Assembly (NCBI RefSeq): GCF_022751215.1
Contig: NZ_JAICDG010000007.1
Span: 191,643-255,642 of the forward strand
Reading direction: 5' to 3'
DNA: 64,000 nucleotides
From: Actinomadura terrae
Lineage (GTDB): Bacteria > Actinomycetota > Actinomycetes > Streptosporangiales > Streptosporangiaceae
Of the stretch, positions 9,055-15,611 are shown piece after piece. Position 1 is the stretch's first letter. Each line of letters opens with the position of its first letter. The notes below the pieces were generated by a model that ran no database searches, was not told where the DNA came from, and worked only from the letters and a program-made list of their open reading frames with translations. A program made the translations under genes and the position numbers.

Positions 9055-10320
9055 TCACAGCGTCGGGACGGACGCCGGGGACGGGGGAGCGGCGCCCGCC
9101 GGCGCCCCCAGGCCCGCGCCGCCCGGGCCGCGCCGCGCGAACCGCGCCAGCAGCCACACGTTCACGACCACCAGCGCCGCGAACAGCACCCCGAACACCA
9201 CGAACGACACCGTCGCCGCCCCCGGGCCCGTGTCCGACACCGCGTCCCGCGTCTTCAGCACCCCGTACACCATCCACGGCTGCCGCCCCACCTCACGGAA
9301 CACCCACCCCGCCAGCATCGCGACATACGGCAGCGGGACCGCCAGCATCATCACCGTGTGGAACACCCGGCCCCGCTCCAGCCACCGCCCGAACGGCAGC
9401 TTCACCAGCGCCGCCACCGCCAGCACCGCCATCAGCGACCACATCGACATCATCACCGCCTCACCCGCCCCCGCCAGGCCCGGCGGACGGTAGTCGTCCG
9501 GCCCGAACCGCGCCGTGAAACCGGCGACCGCCGCGTCCGCCTCGGCCCCGCCCAGCTTCGTCGGCTGGAGGCCGTCGAACTGCGCGCCGCCCAGCACCAC
9601 CACCGGCACGATCGAGACGACGACCGCCACCAGCCCCATCCGCATCGACCGGCGGAAGAAGTCGGTGTCGCCGCCCCGGCGCCGCAGGTGGAACGCCGAC
9701 ACCCCCGCCACGAAGAACCCCGCCGTCAGCAGCCCCCCGAACAGCACGTGCCCGAACGCCAGCACCGCCGGCGGGTTCCCCAACAGCGCCCCCAGGTCGG
9801 TCAGCCGCGCCCGCCCGTCCCGCATCTCATATCCCACGGGACGTTGCAGCCACCCGTTGGCGACCAGCACGAAGTACGCCGACAGGTACGCCGTCACCGT
9901 CACCACCCAGATCAGCGCCAGGTGCACCCACCGGTTCAACCGGTCCCACCCGAAGATCCACAAACCGAGGAAGGTGGACTCCACGAAGAACGCCGCGATG
10001 GTCTCCAGCGCCAGCGGCGCCCCGAACACCCCGCCGACCGTCCGCGACATCCCCGCCCAGTTCAACCCGAACTGGAACTCCATCACCAGCCCCGTCACGA
10101 TCCCCACCGCGTAGTTCACGACATACAGCTGCCCCCAGAACCTGGTCATCCGCGCGTGCACCGCCGCCCCCGACCCGCCCGCGCCCCCCGACAGCGTCGC
10201 GCGCGTCTGCGTCAACGCCACCAACGTCGCCAACCCCAGCGTCAACGCCACGAACAGGAAATGCGACCCGGCCGTCAACGCGAACTGCACCCGCGCCAGC
10301 ATCAGCGCGTCACCCGACAT
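9055..10320 (-). CDS. cydA: Cytochrome bd-type quinol oxidase subunit I (CydA)
   Basis: A 421-residue heme-carrying subunit of the bd-type terminal oxidase, which oxidises quinol and reduces oxygen at high affinity without pumping protons. Visible landmarks: H20 (ligand position of the high-spin heme) in ARVQFALTAGSHFLF, the acidic FFVEST segment (E114), H191 in GHVLFGG (low-spin heme ligand), the quinol-loop lysine in QPTK (residues 251-254), methionines in VMMSMW, and GRQPW at 344-348. The quinol loop is short, as in most non-enteric bacteria. Start at ATG 10320 just behind a GGGAG; a 13-bp repeat tract lies directly upstream. First gene of the operon. Confidence 0.93.
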   Translation of the reverse strand: MSGDALMLARVQFALTAGSHFLFVALTLGLATLVALTQTRATLSGGAGGSGAAVHARMTRFWGQLYVVNYAVGIVTGLVMEFQFGLNWAGMSRTVGGVFGAPLALETIAAFFVESTFLGLWIFGWDRLNRWVHLALIWVVTVTAYLSAYFVLVANGWLQRPVGYEMRDGRARLTDLGALLGNPPAVLAFGHVLFGGLLTAGFFVAGVSAFHLRRRGGDTDFFRRSMRMGLVAVVVSIVPVVVLGGAQFDGLQPTKLGGAEADAAVAGFTARFGPDDYRPPGLAGAGEAVMMSMWSLMAVLAVAALVKLPFGRWLERGRVFHTVMMLAVPLPYVAMLAGWVFREVGRQPWMVYGVLKTRDAVSDTGPGAATVSFVVFGVLFAALVVVNVWLLARFARRGPGGAGLGAPAGAAPPSPASVPTL

Positions 10321-10335
10321 GCGCTCCCACCCCTC

Positions 10336-10383
10336 TGCACACCCCTCCTGCACACCCCTCCTGCACACCCCTCCTGCACACCC
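10336..10383 (-). repeat. 13-bp tandem repeat upstream of cydA
   Basis: On the plus strand TGCACACCCCTCC occurs three times without change (10336, 10349, 10362), with a partial fourth copy from 10375 and a 12-bp degenerate copy on the cydA side. On the cydA mRNA strand each unit reads GGAGGGGTGTGCA, so every copy carries a perfect GGAGG. The nearest unit is 16 bases from the cydA ATG. Confidence 0.85.
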
Positions 10384-10639
10384 GGCCTGGGACCCTCCGG
10401 CGCGCCGCTCGGGCGGCCCGCGTCGGCCCGCGGCCCCGGCCGCGACCGTCGCGGACCCGGACCGGGCCCGATCCCGGCCGTCCCATGCTGGGCCTGCGCG
10501 CCGCGCGAGCGAATCGGGCCCGAGCCGTCAACGGCACTGCGCGTTTGGCGTAGTGGACGGCCCGCCGCTACACCTCGCGGCGTACACGGCCGTCCGGGTG
10601 GGGGACCGCCGGTACCTGGTGGACGCCGCCACCGTCCAC

Positions 10640-10667
10640 TATGTAAAGTAGTACTACAGGCTGTAGT
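10640..10667 (+). promoter_or_regulatory. Probable operator of the FAD monooxygenase gene
   Basis: TATGTAAAGTA (10640-10650) is the exact reverse complement of TACTTTACATA at 13951-13961. It is followed at once by the perfect palindrome ACTACAGGCTGTAGT (10653-10667). Both stand 18-45 bases before the ATG at 10685 and are AT-rich in otherwise GC-rich DNA. Confidence 0.5.
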
Positions 10668-10684
10668 TGACGGGGGTGCGGGTC

Positions 10685-11833
10685 ATGCGGGTCCTCGTCG
10701 CCGGAGCCGGCATCAGCGGCCTCACCGCCGCCCGCGCCCTCACCCGCGCCGGACACCACGTCACCGTCCTCGAACAGGCGCGCGCCCCCCGCCTCGGGGG
10801 AGGAGCCATCACCCTCTGGCACAACGGCACCGCCATCCTCGACGACCTCGGCGTCCCCCTCCACACCACCGGGCAGCGCCTCACCACCCTCGCCCTGCGC
10901 ACCGCCACCGGCCGCACCATCGCCCACGTCGACCTCGACGCCCTCACCCGCCGCTTCGGCTCACCCGCCCGCGTCGTCCCCCGCGGCGCCCTCATCACCC
11001 TCCTGCACCACGCCCTCCCCGCCGGCACCGTCACCTACGACGCCCCCGTCACCCGCCTCCGCACCGACCCCGACGCCGTCCACGTCCACACCCGCGACGG
11101 CCGCCACCACACCGCCGACCTCCTCATCGGCGCCGACGGCGTCCACTCCCGCGTCCGCGCCGCCCTCCTCGGCGACACCCGCCCCGCCCTCACCGGCGTC
11201 GCGACCTGGCAGGGCCTCACCCCCGCCCCCTTCGACCCCGGAACCACCACGACCATGATGATCGGCCGCCACGGCGAACTCGGCTACACCGGCGCCGGCG
11301 ACGGCCTCATGCAGTGCTTCTTCGACATCCCCTGGCCCCGCCACACCCCGCCCCAGCCCCTCCCGCCCCAAGAAGCCCTCCGCCTCCTGCGCCGCCGCTA
11401 CGCCGCCTGGGGCGACCCCGCCCGCCGCATCCTGGACACCCTCACCCCCACCGGCACCGGCCTGTACCCCCACACCCGCCACACCGTCCCCCGCCACTGG
11501 GGCCGCGGCCGCTGCCTCCTGCTCGGCGACGCCGCCCACGGCATGCCGCCCATCATGGCCCACGGCGCCAACCAGGCCCTGGAGGACGTCGCCGCCCTCA
11601 TCGACTGCCTCACCCCCGGCGCCGACCCGGCCGCGACCGCCCGCGCCTACACCGCCCGCCGGCGCCGCCGCGCCGCCCTGGCCTCCGCCCTCGCCACCCG
11701 CACCCTCGCCGTGTCCGGCCCCCGCACCCTCCTCCAGAGCGAACACCTCCTCCGCCTCAACGCCGCCCTCCCGCCCCGCCTGACCACCCGCGCGTTCGGA
11801 CGCCTCCTCGCCGCCCTCAGCGACCGCATCTGA
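10685..11833 (+). CDS. FAD-dependent monooxygenase (group A flavoprotein)
   Basis: About 382 residues of the p-hydroxybenzoate hydroxylase fold. It has the dinucleotide-binding GAGISG at residues 7-12, the DG motif LLIGADGVHSRVRAAL and the FAD ribityl motif LLGDAAHGMPPIMAHGANQALEDV. Such enzymes use NAD(P)H and O2 to hydroxylate aromatic rings, polyketides or drugs (tetracycline-inactivating enzymes belong here). No signal or membrane anchor. ATG 10685 is chosen; a TTG at 10667 is in frame but falls inside the operator palindrome. Substrate unknown; the nearby P450 may share a regulator through the TACTTTACATA motif. Confidence 0.88.
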   Translation: MRVLVAGAGISGLTAARALTRAGHHVTVLEQARAPRLGGGAITLWHNGTAILDDLGVPLHTTGQRLTTLALRTATGRTIAHVDLDALTRRFGSPARVVPRGALITLLHHALPAGTVTYDAPVTRLRTDPDAVHVHTRDGRHHTADLLIGADGVHSRVRAALLGDTRPALTGVATWQGLTPAPFDPGTTTTMMIGRHGELGYTGAGDGLMQCFFDIPWPRHTPPQPLPPQEALRLLRRRYAAWGDPARRILDTLTPTGTGLYPHTRHTVPRHWGRGRCLLLGDAAHGMPPIMAHGANQALEDVAALIDCLTPGADPAATARAYTARRRRRAALASALATRTLAVSGPRTLLQSEHLLRLNAALPPRLTTRAFGRLLAALSDRI

Positions 11834-11851
11834 CCCCGGGGAGAGGCGCCG

Positions 11852-11878
11852 GGCCCGCGGACCCCGGGGCCGCGGGCC
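11852..11878. terminator. Bidirectional hairpin between convergent genes
   Basis: GGCCCGCGG and CCGCGGGCC form a perfect 9-bp stem around a 9-base loop, placed between the stops of the FAD monooxygenase (plus) and the LLM oxidoreductase (minus). Confidence 0.65.
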
Positions 11879-11886
11879 GTGAGCCC

Positions 11887-12753
11887 CTACAGCATCGGGG
11901 GGCCCTGCTCCACCCGCCGCAACACCACATCGGCCCGCGCCAGATCCTCACTCGACAGCGGCAGCCGCTCGTCCCACCACGTCGCCCCCGCCTCCACCAG
12001 CGGCCCCACCACGTCCCGCGCCGCCGCGCCCCCCGGACTGGTCCCGCCCACCACGAACTCGAACGGCTCCTCCCGCCGCCCGCCCCGCTCCCGCTCCCGC
12101 TCGACGAACTCCACCACCTCCCGCACCTCCTCGACGGCCGGCGCCCGCCCATGCCCGGACGAGGCGAACAACGGGATCGCCCCGTCCCACCGCGCCGCCC
12201 GCCGCATCGGCCGCCGATGCGGCCAGATCCCCGCCACCCACACCGGCGGCCGCGGCCGCTGCACCGTCGCCGGCAGCAGCGCCACGTCCCGCACCCGGTA
12301 GAACCGCCCCTCATGCTCCACCGGCTCACCCGACCAGTACCGCTCCAGCAGCCCCAGCCCCTCGTCCAGCATCCCCGCCAGCACCACCGGGTCGACCGGC
12401 TCCCCGAAACTCCCGAACTCGTCCTCGATCGGCCCGCCCAGCCCCGCACCGAACACCACCCGGCCGCCGCTCAGCCCGTCCAGCGTCGCCACCTGCCGCG
12501 CCACCTGCTGCGGACGGCGCCGCGCCACCGGCGTCACCATCGTCCCCAGCCGCACCCTCGACGTCGCCAGCGCCGCCGCCGTCAACAGCATCCACGGGTC
12601 CCCGAACGTCCGCCGCAGCGCCTTGTCGTGCACCACGTGGTCCCACACGAACAGGCCGTCCCACCCCGCCTCCTCCGCGGCCGCCGCCACCCGCGCGACC
12701 GTCCGCGCGTCGGCGAAGTCTCCGAAGTTCGGGATGTTGATCGAAAAGCGCAT
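11887..12753 (-). CDS. LLM-class flavin/F420-dependent oxidoreductase
   Basis: 288 residues of the luciferase-like monooxygenase (TIM barrel) superfamily. Family landmarks: MRFSINIPNFGDFAD at the N terminus, AEEAGWDGLFVWDHV, ATSRVRLGTMVTP, the RRPQQVARQVATLDGLSGGRVVFGAG block and PPVWVAGIWPHR. In actinomycetes most such proteins use F420 or FMN. AGGA stands about 8 bases before the ATG at 12753, which fixes the start. It converges with the FAD monooxygenase and diverges from the secreted protein gene. The substrate cannot be read from sequence. Confidence 0.88.
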   Translation of the reverse strand: MRFSINIPNFGDFADARTVARVAAAAEEAGWDGLFVWDHVVHDKALRRTFGDPWMLLTAAALATSRVRLGTMVTPVARRRPQQVARQVATLDGLSGGRVVFGAGLGGPIEDEFGSFGEPVDPVVLAGMLDEGLGLLERYWSGEPVEHEGRFYRVRDVALLPATVQRPRPPVWVAGIWPHRRPMRRAARWDGAIPLFASSGHGRAPAVEEVREVVEFVERERERGGRREEPFEFVVGGTSPGGAAARDVVGPLVEAGATWWDERLPLSSEDLARADVVLRRVEQGPPML

Positions 12754-12914
12754 ACCCGCATCCTGCTTCACCCCGCCCCGCGCAGCAATCACCCCACGCC
12801 CCCCGCCCCACCCGGAACACGCCCCCGCCGCCCCGCGCCCACGGTTGCGCCACCCCGACCCGACGGCCATTCTGGGACGAATCAAAAGAACACGGCGATG
12901 AGAAAGGAACCACC

Positions 12915-13193
12915 ATGAACACGATACGGCGGGGAATAATTTCGGTCCTGATCGGCGCCACCCTGTTAACGGCCGGAACCGTCACCGAGGCCGCCGCTTA
13001 CCAGGCGCCCACACCGGCCACCGCGAACGGACCTGGCCTGATCTCCACCCCGGGGAAGTGGAAGAAGATGGCCAACTACCTCAACCTGTCCGAATGCAAC
13101 AAAGGCGGCCGCGCATACGAGGTCTACCTCGGCCTGGAATTCGACTGCCGGCCCAACGGGGGAACCTGGGACCTGTGGGTCTACTGGACATAA
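12915..13193 (+). CDS. Small secreted protein with one cysteine pair
   Basis: 92 residues. A classic signal peptide: basic MNTIRRG, hydrophobic core to about residue 20, probable AxA-type cleavage near EAAA-Y (residues 26-29). The mature part (~63 residues) has exactly two cysteines (SECNKGG and FDCRPNGG), an acidic/aromatic middle and a C terminus TWDLWVYWT. The pattern Cys ... Gly-Arg ... Cys ... W-x-L-W-V recalls the many small secreted proteins of actinomycetes for which no function is known; I do not recognise it further. A good ribosome site (GAAAGGA) precedes the ATG. Base composition at the 5' end is more AT-rich than its neighbours. Confidence 0.75.
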   Translation: MNTIRRGIISVLIGATLLTAGTVTEAAAYQAPTPATANGPGLISTPGKWKKMANYLNLSECNKGGRAYEVYLGLEFDCRPNGGTWDLWVYWT

Positions 13194-13280
13194 ACGCCGA
13201 CAAGCGCCACCCGCGCCGAGAAAAGAAACCAGAACCGGGGGAGAGGCGCCGCCGAACCAGCGACGGGGACCCCTGATATC

Positions 13281-13946
13281 TCAGAGGAAGTCACGCCAGA
13301 AGGGGACCACGGCCGTCGGCACCCAGTCCGCATCGATGCCCGGATCCGAGTCGTCGAACTCGCGCCGGATGTAGTCGTCGAGGTCGGTGCCGTAGTAGAT
13401 GATGTCCGTCTGGTGCATCGACAGGACCGGGTGCCCGGAGGTTCCGCGTCCGGCCGGCAGGTACCGGTGGCCGAAGACGGGGACCATGCGCGGAACCACG
13501 GCGAGGCCCCGGCGCGCTCGAACCAGCGCCTCGGCCTCGTCGTCCGGCCGGTCGCCCCAGCCGTCATCCCAGTAGCCGTGCCCGACGTCGAAGAGGACGC
13601 CGTCCACCGGCCAGTCCAGCCTCGCGCGCAGCTCGTCGGGGTCGCCGCCGCGCCAGTCGGGCCAGGGCGCCGCGCTCTGGGACACCCCGGGCTCGGGCGG
13701 GGGAGAACCGGCCGGCAGCCCCGCCGCGAGGAACGCCCGATGATCATCGGAGAACTCGAAGCCGAACTCCCGCTCGACGCGGGAGAACTCGGCGCCGGTC
13801 AGCCCGGGCTCGATCCGCCAGAGCCCCGTCGCGGCGAGACGGCGCGCCGCCCGCGCGCCGAGCGCCGATCCTTCACCGCAGGTCACCCGGGAATCGTAGC
13901 CATCCGCTCCGGGGGGAGCATGCCGTGCGGCCGAGCCCCTCGACAC
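13281..13946 (-). CDS. SUKH/SMI1-KNR4-like protein
   Basis: Up to 221 residues. The core GLTGAEFSRVEREFGFEF followed by SDDHRAFLAAGLP is the typical start of the SUKH (SMI1/KNR4) domain, and the later part (FGHRYLPAG, HPVLSMHQTDIIYYGTDL, DYIRREF) matches its usual C-terminal half. SUKH proteins are cytoplasmic; many act as immunity proteins to secreted nuclease toxins, others have unknown roles. Two GTG starts are possible: 13946, close to the AT-rich operator region, and 13886, which would begin VTCGEG (201 residues). It converges with the small secreted protein gene; no toxin with a recognisable nuclease domain is in the window. Confidence 0.7.
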   Translation of the reverse strand: MSRGSAARHAPPGADGYDSRVTCGEGSALGARAARRLAATGLWRIEPGLTGAEFSRVEREFGFEFSDDHRAFLAAGLPAGSPPPEPGVSQSAAPWPDWRGGDPDELRARLDWPVDGVLFDVGHGYWDDGWGDRPDDEAEALVRARRGLAVVPRMVPVFGHRYLPAGRGTSGHPVLSMHQTDIIYYGTDLDDYIRREFDDSDPGIDADWVPTAVVPFWRDFL

Positions 13947-13950
13947 GGTC

Positions 13951-13971
13951 TACTTTACATAATGTACATTA
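13951..13971. promoter_or_regulatory. AT-rich palindromic operator
   Basis: TACTTTACATA (13951-13961) overlaps the perfect 14-bp palindrome ATAATGTACATTAT (13958-13971). The first 11 bases recur inverted at 10640-10650. It lies just upstream of the SUKH gene start and about 300 bp before the P450 gene. Confidence 0.6.
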
Positions 13972-14270
13972 TCGACCATCTCGATCGGCCCAGGACAGGG
14001 GCGGCGAAACGGCCGGACATCGACCTTCCGTGCGATCCGCGCCGTCGAGCGCGCGCCGCGACCGGCGCCAGGTCACTCGGCGGGCCGGTCGGCGGTGAGT
14101 CCGGTGCGGTGGGCTCGGCGCGGGGTCGGGCGGGAAGGATCAACCTCACCGTTCGGGAACTCCTCGCCGGACACGCGCCCAGGGATATTTGAGCTGTCCA
14201 CACCGAACGTCCGTTGTTTCCGGTTCGCGCGCCGTGCGGCCCGGACGGCCCGGGACGAGGAGGCTCTCCC
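13972..14270 (+). other. Upstream region of the P450 gene
   Basis: About 300 bases with no supportable gene. It contains the AT-richer GGGATATTTGAGC (about 14180-14192) that could hold a promoter for the P450, and ends with GAGGAGG, the ribosome-binding site of that gene. Confidence 0.4.
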
Positions 14271-15593
14271 TTGACACGAACGATCCCCTTCCGCGTGCTC
14301 GCCCCGGCACTGCTGCGCGACCCGCTGGGGGCGGTCGACCGGATCGGCGTCGTGTCCGGAGGCGACCCGGTGCGGCTCAACCTCGGCGGCATGCGCCCCT
14401 GGCTGGTGACCGCACCCGCCGACCTCGAACACGTCCTCATCCACAACCGCGACAACTACGTCCGCGAGGGATGGCTGTGGCGGCCCCTCGCCCGGCTGAT
14501 CGGCGACTCCAGCGACGACCGGTGGTGGACCAAACGGGAGGTGTTCGCGCGGCTGGTGTCCGGGCCGAGCATCCGGGACTTCGCCGACGAGATGGCCGCC
14601 GCCGTCACCGCCGCCGTCGAGGAGATGGCCGCCCGCGGCGCCGCGGGCCGCCCCCTGGACGCGGGCGCCGAGATGGCCCGCCTCGTCTGCCGCATCATCA
14701 CCCGCGTCCTGATCGGCGACAAGATCAGCAACGCGGAGGCGGACCTGCTCGGCGCGCGCCTGATGGCCGCGTCCGCGTCGGTCCGCCCCCGACTGATGTT
14801 CCCCTTCGTCCCCAACCGGGTGCCGTTCCTCGGCGACGCCGCGTTCCGCCGCGCGCGGCGCGGCGTCGACGAGCTGGTGTTCCCCATCGTCCGCGCGGCC
14901 CGCGCCGCCGGACCCGACGGCCCCGACATCGTGTCCCGGCTGCTGGAGGCCCGGATGCCCGACGGGCGGGCCTTCACCCTCCGCGAACTCCGCGACGGGA
15001 TGGTGTCGCTGTTCGTCGCGGGCACCGAGACCACCACGATCGCGATGACGTTCCTGTGGACGATCCTCGACCACAACCCGCAGGTCCGGGAGGCGCTCCA
15101 GGACGAGATCGACCGCGTCGTCGGCGACGGCCCGCTCACCGGCGCGCACCTGGCCGAACTGGCCTACGCCCGCAACACCGCGTTGGAGCTGCTGCGCCTG
15201 TATCCCCCGGGCTGGATGCTCCCCCGCACCATCGTCGCCGACGACGTCGTCGGCGGCGTCCCGGTGAGGGGCGGCGGGCTGATCGTGATGAGCCCCTACC
15301 TCACCAACCGGCTCCCGCACGTGTGGGACCGGCCGCTGGAGTTCGACCCCGCCCGGCACGAGACCCGGCACGGGCGCGGCGCGCGGCGGCCCACCTTCGC
15401 CTACCTCACCTTCGGCGGCGGCCCGCACGCGTGCGTGGGCAAGCCCTTCTTCCTCGCCGAGGTCCAGATGATCCTCGCCGCGGTCCTGAGCCGGTTCCGC
15501 CTGGAGGTGCAGGGGTCGCCGTCCGCGCGCCCCACCCTCGGGCTCACGCTCCGGCCCCGGGAGAACGCGCGCTTCGTCCTCACGCGGCGGTGA
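14271..15593 (+). CDS. Cytochrome P450
   Basis: 440 residues. The I-helix oxygen-binding motif AGTETT starts at residue 250, the K-helix ExxR is ELLR (in ALELLRLYPPG), and the heme loop FGGGPHACVG has its ligand at Cys388. No membrane anchor, so a soluble bacterial P450 that needs separate ferredoxin partners (none nearby). The K-helix and the PRTIVADDVVGG segment resemble the broad CYP102/CYP110-like group acting on lipophilic substrates, but the substrate is not predictable. TTG 14271 is the start because GAGGAGG lies 8 bases upstream; earlier in-frame codons lack any site. Confidence 0.93.
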   Translation: MTRTIPFRVLAPALLRDPLGAVDRIGVVSGGDPVRLNLGGMRPWLVTAPADLEHVLIHNRDNYVREGWLWRPLARLIGDSSDDRWWTKREVFARLVSGPSIRDFADEMAAAVTAAVEEMAARGAAGRPLDAGAEMARLVCRIITRVLIGDKISNAEADLLGARLMAASASVRPRLMFPFVPNRVPFLGDAAFRRARRGVDELVFPIVRAARAAGPDGPDIVSRLLEARMPDGRAFTLRELRDGMVSLFVAGTETTTIAMTFLWTILDHNPQVREALQDEIDRVVGDGPLTGAHLAELAYARNTALELLRLYPPGWMLPRTIVADDVVGGVPVRGGGLIVMSPYLTNRLPHVWDRPLEFDPARHETRHGRGARRPTFAYLTFGGGPHACVGKPFFLAEVQMILAAVLSRFRLEVQGSPSARPTLGLTLRPRENARFVLTRR

Positions 15594-15611
15594 CCGGGCC
15601 GGGCACCTCGG

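Larger units (their letters stand above)
10321..10684. other. 364-bp intergenic region between cydA and the FAD monooxygenase
   Basis: No convincing gene. It contains the cydA-proximal tandem repeat (10336-10383), a pair of inverted TAGTGGACGG/CCGTCCACTA arms (about 10549 and 10632) about 73 bp apart, TATGTAAAGTA at 10640-10650 and the palindrome ACTACAG-G-CTGTAGT at 10653-10667. The last two lie directly before the monooxygenase start and look like an operator/promoter. Both divergent operons must be initiated from here. Confidence 0.6.

Noticed and set aside
10336..10383. CRISPR-like array
   Set aside because: Units are 13 bp, directly abutting, with no spacers; a simple tandem repeat.
10319..10651. 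Plus-strand 110-codon frame ending before the FAD monooxygenase
   Set aside because: It runs through the tandem repeat and has no domain; the conserved-looking end (YLVDAATVHYVK) coincides with the inverted repeat and operator sequence.
8926..12918. A 1330-codon open frame on the plus strand
   Set aside because: It lies antisense to cydA/cydB and across the FAD monooxygenase; it is His/Pro/Arg low-complexity, as expected for a shadow frame in DNA of this GC content.
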